The translations under genes were made by a program, and so were the position numbers. Shown here one piece after another: positions 1-13,769 of a DNA stretch of 64,000 nt (position 1 is the stretch's first letter; every line of letters starts with the position of its first letter). The DNA lies in NCBI RefSeq assembly GCF_002078875.1, contig NC_034409.1, forward strand, positions 67,322,450 to 67,386,449, given 5' to 3'. This DNA is from Numida meleagris (Eukaryota; Chordata; Aves; Galliformes; Numididae). The notes beneath the pieces are model-generated. The model saw only the letters and a program-made list of their open reading frames with translations. It had not been told where the DNA came from and did not search any database.

Positions 1-476
1 CCAACCAGCTGGAAAGTATCTTTACAGAAAAGAGCTTGGGCTCCTGGTAGACACGTTTACCAGAATCCAGCAGTGTGTCTTTGAGTTCATATAAACAAGT
101 CCAGCAAAGGGCAGTGAAGAGAATTAGGGGATTGGAGCATTTCTTATATGGAAAGAGGCCAAGAGGAAGGACTGTTCACTCTAGAGAGAAGACTCTTCTT
201 AGCAGCATCCAGTGAAAAGGCAAGAGGCAGCGGATACACCATGAAAGAAGACATTCAGTTTAGACATAAGAGGTACTTTTGTTGTTTTCTAACGTGAGGA
301 TGATCAAACACTAGAAGATGTTTCCAGAAAGGCTGTAGAGTCTCCATAATTGAAGATAATCAAAATCTGACTGGACACGATCCCAAGCAACCTGTTTTAG
401 CTGGCTCTGCTTTGAGCAGGGGGTTGGACTAGAAAAACCTTTGAGGTCCCTTCCAACTTCAACTATTCTGTGATTT
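1..476 (+). mobile_element. CR1 LINE fragment, 3' part, runs off the left edge
   Basis: The right end (GAGGTCCCTTCCAACTTCAA, then CTATTCTGTGATT) is the avian CR1 3' terminus. Further left, degraded reverse-transcriptase tail codons are visible: KELGLLVDTF near the start, and a stretch near 235-275 resembling the CR1 'HKLKHRKFH' region. Frame is lost many times, so it is an old inactive copy, apparently with an internal deletion. Confidence 0.85.
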
Positions 477-3400
477 ATGGTATTTCTAAATCTTAAAGAC
501 ATTTGATACTGTTTTCCCACTGCTGCCCCCCAAAGTGGCAATGAATTATTTAACAGGACATACCTATGCACAACCAGCGCACTTTACCTTGAGTTCTAAA
601 GAAAACTCAAGGGCAGCAGAATCTAATTCCTCTCACTTTTTTCCTAGTTTCAAAACAAACCCTCTAAATCGCAAATGTTGCAACAGCATTACTTGCTTTG
701 TTCTCTAAAAGGTGGTAATAACTATAAAGCTCAAATAGCTTTCTTCATAGTTGAAAGCACACTGGACTTGGTGGTGAGCTCTGGATTCAGGAAGTGCCAT
801 TGAGACAATAAGGGTTAATTAACAGCTTTCTGCATGGGTTGCAGTGACAAGTGGCCTCCACTCCTTTTTAAAGGGAGTCAGCTCCTCAACCGCACCACTC
901 AAATGGAATATGGTCGTGTCCCACCCACTGTTTACAGTGTCAACCCAGAATTTACAAGTGAGTAATTAGTAGTGAACTTGCTGTTTTGAAGGCAGGAAAA
1001 TAAGATCCTATCACAGGAATAACATACAGAAGTTCCCAAGTGCTGCTCAAAACTTTCAAGAGGGCACGGCCTTTTACTAGCTTGAAATAATATGGAGAAA
1101 ACTTATTAAAACTTATTCCTCTTCTGGTCTCAGGAGAAAGTACTTTACAGCATGCTCTCAGAGAGAGCAGGTCCCCTCCATTGGGCTGCTTCATTGTTTC
1201 TGGCTGGAACATGGAGAAGCCCCAGCTTCTCTTCCACTTAGCCTCAGTTCCCACTTCCTGAGGGGGCAGGTAGCCTCAGTATTACCCCTTTCCCTCAAGC
1301 CACAAGTCAGTGGTAGCCAATGCACCCAGAGCAGCAGTTTTTCAATGAAAAGGAGGAATAACAATCAAGACCACAGACAGTCAATGCATTAATTTTAAAT
1401 ATCTCGCATTGAATTAAAGGCTGGGGGCATGTCTGTCTTCTGATGGCACAATTGTGTGGACATGAAGTATGGCATACTGGAAGAAAAGTTAAATAGAAAA
1501 TGTCTTTTTGTCTTGACAAGTTAGGCACCACAAGCATTTTCTTTAAACAGTTCATCCACTAAAGTAAGAATTTATGGCAGCTTAATTCCCTGAGTTAAAG
1601 GGGAGAAAAATGTAAATGATGCTGCAAAGGTAACTGGGCTACCAAGAAGCAGATGGCTTTAATTACCTATTTACAGGATTGTTTATACTGGGAATTTGAA
1701 AAAGACACACAGCTTAGAAACAATACTCATTGTGGGAACTCCGTACATTTTAATTAAGCCAGATTTTAAATGGGAATAAAAAGAGATTATTGAATATTAC
1801 CCAAGTCAAATTGACACTTCAAAAATCACATGTGCCTTGCACACAAAGATTTAGTTACACCAGATGTGTACAAAGATACACAAATCTGTACACGCTGAGC
1901 CTCATCCTCAGTTTTGCTCCTTGTTCCCTACTGTTCCAGTCCTGCAAAGAGGCCACAGCTGCGTTAGGCAGCATTACTGCATGAAGGAGTCTGGTTCACT
2001 GGGTGGAATGCATTTCTGGATTTCAGCAGGATTCCGTCAGAGGCAAATTCAACTTCCAGGGCTGTCCTTCAGCACTCCAAGCTTTCTGTCCCAGGGAATC
2101 CTTCCACAGTCCCAGAATCTGAAGTAAGAAAGCACGACCAGCCCCAACCAGGTGCCAACACCTGCTCACCTGCTCAGCACTGACTCAGGATGCAGTAGCA
2201 CTGAGCCAGCCTACAGCTTGCTGCTGCCAGCATGAGAGGATGAGCTCCCACCCACAGAACTCCTGCTTTTCTTCCTCACCCCCTATTTGTTGCTCATCTC
2301 CCATCACCATCGTGGAGCTCTTCCACGAGACAGCATATCATTAACAGAAAATTAACTTAGCCACAAGAAAGTGCTGTTTGATGGGTGCTGAGCTCTCACC
2401 AGCCACATGTGCAGCAGAAGGATCAGGCATCTGCAAGCACCAAGGCCTCCTCCAGCTGACACAAGCAGGTGAAATCACAGCCTCAAAGAAGTTTGTGCTG
2501 ATCAGTTTAACCACGTGCAATACCCCCTAAGGATTTCCCAATGTAATGACTGAAGTATGGTTTTCTTCTTTTATCCCCTTCAATCCTAACCAAGAGTTAG
2601 AGCACACACTCAAAAGCAACCAAACTTACAGTAGCTAGCCAAACTACATGGGAATACCAGCCTTGTGCATGCAATCCCAAGCAAAAGGTGTTCACTTAGA
2701 GCACTTCAATCTACACCGCCTCTCCTACCTATTTACTATATCCATTTAAAATTGTACTTTAATTTAAGCTGGTTAATGGATTCCAGGCATTATCTACAAC
2801 TCAGGGCAACAATGAGCACGTTTTTCTCTTTTTACATAATCAAGATCAAACATAAGTTGCATAAACACACTAATAAATCAAGTGAGCAAATTATATCTGC
2901 AAAGAAAATACGCATAAGGAAGGGCAATTCAGCTTCAGTGACTCGGTACAAACAAACCCCTGGGGCAAAGAATAATTACAGCATACTCTCTACAAATGAA
3001 TAGAATAACCATATCAAGCCAAAATTCAAATGTATGGCAGCTCCGACGTGCTTCCAAGCACAAAGAGAGAAGTCACGTAGAACCATTCTGCAGATGAGAC
3101 AAATCAAGAAGAGCAGGAGCACTTGCTCTTCATCTCTCCTAGAAAAACTGAAAGCACAGATCACCTCACAAAGAGAGGCATCAGCTAAGATATACCATCA
3201 CAAAGAGAAACAGCTAGCAGGAATTGCCCAGGCAGTTTGCAGGATAACAGCATGCCCTCTAGGAATTACACCTGACATGAAATAGTTGTATCAGTCCCCA
3301 TTACACTGGTGCAATACCAGAAATGGGAGGTGATTTCACAAGTTTAGATGGAAAAGTTTCTTTTCCTCAAACTGTTGCATACTGTCAAAAACAATTATGC

Positions 3401-6400
3401 AAAAGTCAGTTCCTTCTCACTCAACTGAGACCGCAGTAAGTTCAATGATACCGAGCTTTTCCTGCTCTTGCATACACTGTGGACACTCCTGCATCTCTTG
3501 ACCTGAGACTGTAAAATCTTCAGGATTGAGATCATATGTGTTTCCTCTGTGTGTACACTGCAAGGGGCTGCTCATAGATGAGGCTGTTATAATTAACGTG
3601 GGTGTTCCTGCATGGTGACCTCCTCAGTTTAAGTAGCACAAGTGGTTCACAGGGCAGAGATCACCTGCAGGATCTTTCCAAATTAAATTTTAAAATTTAA
3701 TTTTAAATTCCATACATACAAGTGAACAAAAAAAATTGAGAGGGAAAATAGAAGCAACGGACACTCAAAGCATTGTCTTCATTGCCCATGAAAGCCATAT
3801 CAGCAACAAAAGGGATGTCGCTTTTTCCTCTCACCTTTAAAATTTTCAATGTTCCAGCTTCCTCCTATTATATGAATGACAACTGCAGAAGGCTTACAGC
3901 CTTAAACCAAGTCCATACTATATTGTTTAAAAAAAAAACAATTCAATTGCATTCAACAGGACTGAATTTTGTCCCTGAGTCTGTTTTTGATCTGCAACGA
4001 GTTTCCAAGGTTTATCTCTATCTTACTTCTAGATTCCATGTACACTTTTACTTTCTCATTCCATTTATAGACATAGGCTCTCTATTAAAAAAAGTAATAA
4101 AAAGAATTGTCACCTCTGCTGTTATGATTTTTTGGCATACTGACTTCAGCCTTCTGGACTATGCTAATCTCTGACAAGACTGAGACACAGACCTAACTAA
4201 AATAGTCTAGAACAGCCAACATTATCCTTAAAATAGTTTCACATTTTTTTAAAACCTATTTTTACTGGCTAGATTTAATCTTTCAATCATAAGGTTGTGC
4301 CTTTGATTTTATTTTCAAATGTGTTAGAAACTTTTTAAATACATGTTTTACTATGTCTATCTTCTGGTGTGAGTTAGATAACTTCAAATCCTTACAAAAT
4401 TACAAGCCATGAGTTAGTCTTCAGCAAGCAGAAATGCCACATTATTTGCCTTTTCCAGAAGAGTGTCTTATACTGAAAGCCTGATCATAGTAATGCCATT
4501 GCATGACACCCAAGTGTTTAATGCACAGTCACTTGCCTCTACATTGCAGTTTATTTTTTGAGCCTTGCATGCTCAAATAGTTAGAATGGCTGCCCCATCC
4601 CTATCTCACACCACCTAAGCCACAAGAGCTGGGAAGCCGGGTGGCTGGCCATCATTCCCACGACTGCACTCAGTGAAATTACTCCGCTGAGATTTGGTTC
4701 CCTTTCTCACAGACCTCAAGGTAAGAACTAGTGTTGTTATGGGATACCACATGATCTTGGCCCTTGGATTAAAGATTTCACTTTGAGAAGAAATTAGAAT
4801 AAATTCAACTTAAGCAAGAGCTATAGTAAGAGAAAATAGTAAGTCTCTGCGGTAGCAGAGACTTTCACATTCCAGTCTCTGCTCTGCACACATTCCTCTC
4901 TCTGCACTTGACCCAGATGGCAAGTCAAAGCTCAGACTTCAGATATGCAAAGGTATTCATCTGCAGCTGCAGATGAGATTTGTTATTCTGAGCCCTATAT
5001 ACTAAAATACCTTGTAAATAACATCATTTTGAGAAAGCTGTCCTTAACCAACTTCGGATTCAGTCCCTCCTCTAAGCTGAGCATGTAACACCAGAGGAAG
5101 AGCAAGAGAGATTTAATCACTTATAAATTTTTTTTTTGAGACCCCAAAGCAAAAGTACTACTTAAATATTAAAACATTATTATTAATTCCTTCTAACCTA
5201 TTAGGAGTTGGAAAGCAATTTTCTCTAGATATGCAGAATTGTCTAGAAATGATCTATGACTGAATGTATGAGACATTAGTGATATCTTTAAAGGTAATAT
5301 GCTGGCAAACAAATCTAGGATTTTTATTAGAGATTTACTAAGGTTGAATTAATTGGTAAGTATACACTCATTAGCAAAACTCTTAAATTCCTAAAATCTG
5401 ACAAGTACTGCCTCTAGCTTAACACTGTAACTGGGGCCTATGATCAAAAAACATCAGCCTCAAGCATATTGGATCCTGATAACAAAGTTGACCATCTGCA
5501 AAAATACTGATTATTGAAACAGAATTAAATTGGTAATTGTTTTATCAGAAGGGTCACTTAACACATTGTATGTATTTGTCTCAAGTACATGTCTTTTCTG
5601 CAGATATTTCCCATTTACAGAAAAGTATGGACAAAGAGTTATTTTGCCAGCAAAGCAAGATGGTTTTCTGCTGTACCAGGACAGCATAGAGCAGGCTGTA
5701 ACTTGCCACCTTTTCAAAATACAAGTTGTTACTCACAAACTTATTTTTCTGTCAAGAAATAATATGCATTGAACATGTTCTTACAAATAAAACCTTCAGA
5801 GTTTTGTGGTTTTTTTAAACAACTAAAGAAAAAAAAAATCTATGGACAACACTTTTTTTCCTCCTGGCTTTTCCTTTTTTTTTTGTGGCTAAAAATAAAA
5901 AAGAAAAAAACACCTCAGGGAGGAAAACTCACTGAAAACTAAGACTTTTTAAAGTATATTCACAAAGTGCTTTCTGAAGTGATCAAAAAGTTTTATTTAA
6001 TGGTTTATCAAAAATTGTCATCAATATGTATGTTCCTTGACTGGCAAGTTCTAACATTACCACAGTGTTTGCTGGGTGACACCTCAACAGGACAGCTACA
6101 GCCAGAGATTCTTGCAGGAAGCATTCAAACATAGGATTTTCTGTTCTTATAAGAGTAAGAACTTACTTCATTGTGGAGGCGGAAGCTACTTCTAGAAAAT
6201 GCATTAGCTCCTGAAATACAGCCAGTTTCTCTAGTTATTTGAAACAAATGAAAAGCTGATGTTAATGTTTCTGTGCTTCAAAAATGTAAAGCAATGCGTA
6301 GAAGTAAAGCCAAGTATAACCCTACCAATGTTCATTACTTGAAAATTAGAAAATAACTTATTTTTGTTTCCATTAATCATTTTTATCCTTTTTCATGTTA

Positions 6401-8249
6401 ACATCCTATTGTAAGAAGCAATAGACTGGTGGACATAAAGCCTTTAGAGCACCATACAAAAAAGGTAAAACACTGGCTCATGCAGAACTTTCCTTGTGGT
6501 AGTCCAGTAACATGGATACAGAGGGCATGGGTTTCAGAAGCATGCATCCAAACAGCTGCTTATTTTACTATCTCTGAAAACGTTCAGAAGAGATTCCCAG
6601 ACTGCTACACAGTCATCTTCATTAGGAAATTGGAATGTCTTAGTTTTTACTAGAATACTGATTCTAGAATTCTGACTTGCAGGCTTCTCCTCTTTTCTAG
6701 TTCAGAAAATTTGACAAAACACGATCATCTTAAAAAGGATCTCTGAGTGGTTTAAAGTGACTATTGGAAAAACAACCCCACCAGTATAAGCTTCTTCATT
6801 GCTTTGAATAAATGCATAACAAATGCAAAATTTTTTTCTGAAATATACATTTTGAAACTGTTAAAAGTCAGCACTTTCAGAAGTAAATGGTGACTTAGGT
6901 GCACTGCTTTGAGGTGCCTAAATGGAGACACCTCCAAATACTTGGCTTCAAAAGTAAGGATGTGTTTAATCATCAGTCCCTGCTGAAAAATCTTGGACTG
7001 GGCTTCTGTTAAGAGTGACCAATGCCAGTTTTCGTGCAATAGTAGCTGTGCACTGGATTTTGCTGGAGAAAAGATTCCCTTGGTCTCCTCTGCTGGCGGG
7101 GACCCCACCATTTAACTGCTGTTGGAACATACCTTTAGATACTCCTATCTGTAATTAAAGTTGACATTTCTTACATGAGCCATTCACCTTTCATTCAACA
7201 TGAGCAGCGTGCAAAAAATGGATGAGAGGTTCACAGGAAGGAAGCAGTTAAAAGATAAAAATGTGAAATGCTATGCAGCAAGCTGTGTACAATTAACTAG
7301 AACTCAAATATACACCTTGTTCCAATCCAAGCCATTTATCAGATAAAAATAGTCTGCTAGAAGAATGTCATGATTAATGAGGTGAGACTCCAGCTAATTA
7401 CTGTTTCCTCCAGAAGTAATTAGGTTGGCATTGCTAATCAAGATGAATGAACACTCTGACCCGCTTTTTTAAATGTAAAACTATGAGCTGCAGCAGCAAT
7501 AACATCATTTAGTTCAGGCAATGTAGTCTTTATTAGGCTTGTAGTTTGATTAAATTCTTTTGTTACACCAGGCTTTCCACACATGAACAGATGAATGCTG
7601 TGATGTTCAAAGAGTTTGTCACCCTTAATTAAAGATTGAAAAGGCTTGTTCAATTCACAGGGCAATACACAGGACAGCTCTAAATTGATAGCTTTTAAGT
7701 GGGGATAACTGAGGGAGTCATAGGGCCTGCCCATCTGCAAGAGGATCCCTCCTCCTCCCACAATTTCCCGTCACAGTAGCTGGAAAATTAATATCAGATA
7801 TTTTTGTATTGATTCCATTAGGCAACACTCATTTCAACAGAGCACCTTTTCACATACAGCTTCACTTGTATAAAGAGAATCCATTATAAACTAGAAGAAA
7901 AAGCCGTAAGAAGCACATCCAAAATAGAAGCTAATTTATCACACTGTTTCTGACTGCAACCATTTTGCACAACTAACGAGCCCCAGAATAGCCTTGAGTC
8001 CTCCTTTCCAACAGTTTACCTTATGACAATGTATGACAACTTCATACTCGAGGGGTGAAAGACACCAGGAAGTGTCTCCATGACATAGAGAAAAACTGTC
8101 TTATGGCAGAGTACTTCCTTATTCGTAGCATTTGTTTTAACTAAACACTAGGTCCACAATTTTAACTGAGAACTTTAATTCAAAGCACACATTTGAGATG
8201 ATAAGAAAATGACCCTTTCCCCATGATAGCTTATTTGCACCAACTCACC
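477..8249. other. Intergenic DNA, no gene recognised
   Basis: AT-rich sequence with no exon, RNA gene or dispersed repeat I recognise. It holds a perfect AT palindrome (3680-3703) and blocks at about 1560-1770 and 7340-7450 with clustered TAATTA-type motifs that could be conserved enhancers. Short open frames here (longest 133 codons at 3773-4174) have no family features. Confidence 0.6.
3680..3703. repeat. Perfect 24 bp AT palindrome
   Basis: AAATTAAATTTT is directly followed by its reverse complement with no spacer. It consists of A and T only and could extrude as a cruciform or act as an AT-rich protein-binding site. Confidence 0.85.
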
Positions 8250-11200
8250 ATCTGGTTAATGAGAAGCACCACGAGGGACCAGGAGACAGGGCCAGAAGCA
8301 GAGGCAGGGAGAAGGCAACACGGGGCAGAGGAAAGGAGAGGAGATGGCAGGTGTAGAAGGCCCATCACTCTGTGTGGCAGCAGACACAGATGCAGAACCT
8401 AGCTCTTCCACACATGCTTCCTGATAGCATCAGTCAGCAGCACCTCTCACAGAACCTCCTACCTCACGTCCCTTATCCCTGCCCTTGCAAGGGCAACTGC
8501 ATTGGTGCAGCAATTGGTGAGCCTACAAAGGGAAAACAGGTCTTGCTGAAAAATATTTTTCTTCCTGTCACATAAAAAAAATAATAATAATGAAGGTTGA
8601 TTTCATCTAGGTGGCTCACCAGCCGTACAACCATTTAGCCCACTGCAATGCAGCAGGCCCCCCTAGCTGGAGCACAGCACAGGCCAGACCAGTTCACTCA
8701 AAGGGAGGTGCCAGCCTACCAGCCCACAGTAACCAAGGGCCAACACCAGTAATAGCAGGTGACCCCTTACCATGAGAAGTCATTATCAATTAGGCAACAC
8801 AAAGGCCATCCTGAGCCATCTCTCACCTATGAGTTTGTCCCTTGCCTTGTCCTACAGCAGGGTGATCACACCTCACACAACACCCATGGGCGCCATGGGA
8901 ACTGCAGGCCCATTTGTCTCCCTCAGCGCACCCCACTAGCTAGCACCCACAGCAGACACAACACCTGGTGGGCAGGAGATGCCCACTTCACTTTGTGCCT
9001 CTCTCAGCACACCAGTAGGACCACAGGAAGCCTCTGTGATTCACAGCATGCAGGACAGGGAGACATTGAGCACCTTGCACAGCACAGGCTCATGGCCCAC
9101 ACTGACCCCACATCCTGCTGATGCAGGGTTGTACACCTGCCTTCTCCTCCTCAGCCTTCTCATACTTAATGATTTAGCAAAGAGCCTTACCTGGAGGGTG
9201 GGAACAACATCTCCTTCCTTCCTCTGCCATCTGGTTGAAATTTCCGCTCACTAGATTGCAAAATCCTATTTTTAACGTCTTCTGCTTAATGATATTCCTA
9301 CACCAGTTGCTGATTGACATGCTCCTGCTGCTGCTTCCCATCCACGCTCGGGGTGACAACAGCTGTCTGCAGGGACAGCACCTGGACCAGTCTTGAGCAT
9401 TGCCACACCCAGGAACAGAGCAGTGAGCAGACCCTCACACTGCTCTTAGCAGCCCAGCTGAGGCTTACAGTGTTACGCCCCCAAGGAAATGAGGTAGAGG
9501 GTTTTGGAGGGAAGCTGCAGGTGGAAGCCCTGAGAGTTGATTTTCAGGTGGTGGTTGATAATCACACCATAACCTATCTGAAACCTCTCCCACCTCAATG
9601 TGGCCTCTGACTGCCTTTACCTACTTTCCCTCACGCCCACAACCCCAGCAGCCTGAGTACCTACTGCCCAGTGCTGCTCATCTGTCAGGCTCTGGGCCCA
9701 TATACATGAGCATGTGGCATGTGGGATTTGAGTCCTAAATTATACATTATCTTTCTTTCTTCTCTTTTCTGAGAAGTGAGGGTGTTTTTAGAGCAGAAAC
9801 TTCCTCAACTTGGAGCCAAGATGGTAACACTGTCATCCAACAGCTTTGACTCATCTTTGTTTTGCTTACTGAACAAGTTTGCTGGTTGCAGACCTCCTGC
9901 AAGGATGGATTTACTGGGAAATTACAAAAGGCTCATTGCTCCCAGACACTCCAGTTCTTGTCTCAGAAGGCTGTGAGCAAGGCATGGCAGCCACACACAA
10001 GTTCTTTGCTACCACACCAAGCTGACCAAGGGGCACAAAGTCTGCTTTGCCCTTGGAGTCCATCCACCTGATCCCACATACACCCTTGTTGATGTAGTTC
10101 GTTCATGTATCCCTGGATTGTCAATGGATTCCTAAACCACGTGGCTCCTTAAAGCAAAACATGGCATTTCTGAGCTGCTACGTGCTAATAAAGTCACTAG
10201 AAGAACTTATTTATGACAGGTTTATTTGACCTACCCAAGCTGTAGGTGCCCATTCACTTTTACTGACGTACTCTTAATTCTTCTTGTGAGGACTTTTCTT
10301 ACCTGAGTCAAATTAAAGCAAGCTACCATGTAGAAGCAAGAAATTTCTAAAATCACGTTCCCTGTTGACATGTGCGCTGTAAAGGTTCCCTTTCTCTCTA
10401 CACTTCATTTCCACACCTTTCTTCTGTGCAGGCAGCTGCTCTAGGTCTGCTTGCACACGCTTGTTTCCATCCTTCAGCCTGATGCTGCTGACAGCATAGG
10501 TGTTGCATTGATGTTTTTCCTCAGAATCCTTCAAGCACATCACTCTGGCTGCCCTGAGATGAGGTCTGGTACCTAAGGACTGCTGGGTAGTTTAGGCTCT
10601 TGAGGCCCCTACTTTGGGTCTCAAAGGTCTGCCAGGAAATAGAACTGTTTGCACAGGGAGTGGTGCAGATGAGCTCTCATTTCATTTTGTCTAAAACATA
10701 TGAGCTCTGATTGTTTTTATTTATTTTTTAAGCAATTTTTGTATTAATAGAACTACAAACATCCTTGTTGCCTAAAGCTGACCTCTACCCTAGCAATGTA
10801 AGCAAGATTATTCTTAGTTCCCCTGTCTTTTTGCTAATAATTGGGCCCAAGGGTGGCTTAAGAAACACTGGGAGAATAAAAATATTGGACGGGTAAATGA
10901 AAAATTCAAATGAAAAAAATGCAAGTGAAGTAAGAAACGATAATAAGCTTGTGAGGTCACTGATCGTGTCCAGACCATGTCGGGATGCGGGGAACTTGCA
11001 GTCATTCACAGGGCAGCTATCACCCCCTGTGGAGCAGGGAGGGTGGAGCCCAGCTCTCATCACTGAGGTCATCTCTTCTCCAATCCTACACTTTTTGTAC
11101 TTCTGGAGTGCGACTGCTGTGGTTTCGGCAGGAAGTGAGCTCAGCCCTGCCGGCTGAGGGGTGCGACTTGTCGGGAATTTCCAGCCTGCCCCCAGCTGAG

Positions 11201-11480
11201 GTTGCTTATGAATCCCTGGACCCCCTCTGCTTCAAGAAAAAGAAATCTGTGTTCATCAGGATCCACCTACTTGGTGTGTATTTTATGCTGTCTGTGTGTC
11301 ACAGAGCCCAGTTCAGCAGCGCCCAAACTATGAAGACCAGTGCATGTGCTGGTAGTGCCTAGCTGGCATGGCTCAGGTGTCTCTGGGTGCCTAATCCACA
11401 GGGCAAGTAAATCGTTCATGCTTCTTAGACCCAGAGTGTACTGACTTGAATTCAGTGACTTGAATACTTGCAACTTGTTC
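8250..11480. other. GC-richer intergenic block, origin unknown
   Basis: Base composition rises compared with neighbours, and several frames on both strands stay open for 60-125 codons (for example 8759-9121 and 10985-11362, plus). None shows a domain, signal peptide or splice pattern I recognise. An AATAAA on the plus strand at about 10189 follows an open stretch around 9776-10133, which could mark a decayed retrocopy or a non-coding transcript end. I do not call a gene. Confidence 0.4.
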
Positions 11481-13769
11481 TGGGAGAGCCCCAGCTCATG
11501 GCCCTACGACTAGACAAACCAGCAGGTATTGTGCTTGTCATGCATCACACCAAGCTTTTCCTCCTGCCTGCTCTGCATATGCAGCTGGAGGAGCTTGTCC
11601 CCATCCATCAATGAGGGAAACAAGCTCATTCCTGTAGGCGGCAGAGCTGGGTAAACCCAGGTGGTCAGAAGGAATACCCATCCTCTTTCCACACAGGTTT
11701 TCTTTTCCCCCTCCAGCAGATTTCCAGCCATGCTCCAGAGCATGTCAGGTTTTTAAAATGCACAACCTGTATCTCCTCCAAACTCTTCTTATGCTTTTCA
11801 GAGCCATTTGCCTATTGTGCTGCAGCAGCTGTGGGTGAGGGAGCGTGGGCACACCACCAGGCTTGTCTGCTGAGTGTTTCCTTTGGTTAGGTTTTTTCGG
11901 GTTGTTTTTTTTTTGTCTTTTTTAACAAATCTAATTCAAGTTATGGAATTCTTGATGTAGGTTTTTCTTCCTGAAAGAATGAAATAGAAAAGTCACTGAT
12001 GATTTGTTCTTTCGCTATATTTTAGTGCCAATACATCATTTAGCTCCGCAGCAGCCATCAGTACCCACTCAGCCACTATCGTGCAGCTTTTCCCTGTCAT
12101 TCACTATGTCATTTAGAAAGTGATAAAAAATCCCAGCTTAGAGCAGTGTATTCTCTTTTGTGGTCCCCTACTTCCAGCAACCTTTCAAAGCACTGAACAA
12201 AATTAGCAGCAAATTACTTTATGAATACCAAGCCCTTTTGTTACAGTTTTCTGAGAGTTTGCAATACTGTCAGATTTCAATTAAATTTAAGAAAAATTAA
12301 GCTGCTCTGTGTGGCTGCTTGCTTAGACAGTGAGGTAATTATATATAATAAGGAGATCTGTTTAACAATTGCTTCTAGTCATGGCAACGTCGCACCATTA
12401 TTGTGCTTAATGTGAAGAAAGACTGCTATATTGTTTTTAGAATGTGGGAAACTAGCAATAGCTAAGGCACATCATGAGCTTAACACACAGAGCAGGATTT
12501 TTAACATTACTGGCTATAGTAAATTAATTGTCACAACTTTCTCATTCTTTCTGGGCGCCTGGTTTTGCTCACAGGTTAAAATAAACTATGTGAAATCCCT
12601 GATAACTCGCATATTGTGCCTGTGGTGGTAGGCACACAGTAGAAGTACTGCTAAGTCCAAGTTTTTGTGGATCAAAACCAGCCCAATTCTATCAGTGCTG
12701 CTTTTTCTCTTTTTAAAAATAGCCATTGTCCTTTCTGTATGTCTCAATGGGATGTGATGGGAGGTGGTAAGAGCAAGCATCCTGGAGGAGCCACATCCAT
12801 CACTGGATCCCAGTGCAACAGTCAAGAAATCATGTCACGGGGCGAGGCAAATGGAGTGCATGTTGCTGTGATTTCACAGGATAAGTTATCCCTTGCGTTT
12901 GGGAAGACAGATGGACATGGAGAGCTCAGACATGCTCTTTCACATGTGGGCATGATGACTTCCATTTCCCTGCCCCTGCAGCTGCAGGGTGTGTGTGATG
13001 CTCGCCTGGAAGCACAGCCCTGTGCCAAGAGAGGCGTCTGCAGGGCAGTTTGCCCAGGAGGGTGAAGAGCAGCTTAACCTACAGTGCATTTTGTCCTGTC
13101 TTGATATAATCTCTCACTGGGGGTTAGAGGCAAACAGCTCTATTCTGGGATTCTGCTCCCCGGTAGCGTGGCATTTTGAACTCGTAAAGTTGGAAGAGAA
13201 AATGTCAAAGTTCAGTTCTGTTCAAGACTGTGTTCTGAATCCTGGCAAAGCTTAACTAGGCAAGTGAGGAATGTAAATAAGTTTCTGTTTGTGCCATGGA
13301 AAGGAAGCAGCTCAGGCCTAAGAAAATACAATACAGAAACAGCCATCCTTTTTCAAAGTGGACAATCCCAAGGCCATTGAAAGCCTTCTCCCCAAGAAGG
13401 AGTGCTGGAGGAGACAGTGGGAAGTACATGCAGGATCCCACTTGGTACTAAATGTTTTTAAGAAGGATTTGAGAATCAGTGCAACTCATTTCAAAACTAA
13501 GAAGAGAGGGAAAACAGAGTGGAAACTTCGCTTAGGGCAGCAGTAGCCAAGCTGAGCTCCCAAACATCTCCAGCACAGCTCCCACGCTGGGGCTGTGACA
13601 CGAGCCAGCAGCAGAAGTATTTGGCACAGGCAGCGCCTCGGAAATCCAAAGGTCCATCTGTGGGGGAAAGTTATTGGGTGAGGAGGTGATAAGGTAGCCA
13701 GGAAAAGCAAATAAACACCAAGAAAAGCAAAGGGCTGCGCTTGGGCATGGATCTGTTAATTATCACTCA
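11481..13769. other. Intergenic DNA, no gene recognised
   Basis: Mixed-composition sequence with a T-rich stretch near 11895-11930. No exon, repeat family or RNA gene was recognised. Confidence 0.5.

Noticed and set aside
3773..4174. 133-codon plus-strand open frame
   Set aside because: AT-rich sequence, no domain or splice evidence, and a length that occurs by chance in 64 kb.
9776..10190. Possible processed pseudogene ending in AATAAA
   Set aside because: I could not recognise a parent gene in any frame and saw no poly-A tail or target duplication, so I listed it only as a block to check.
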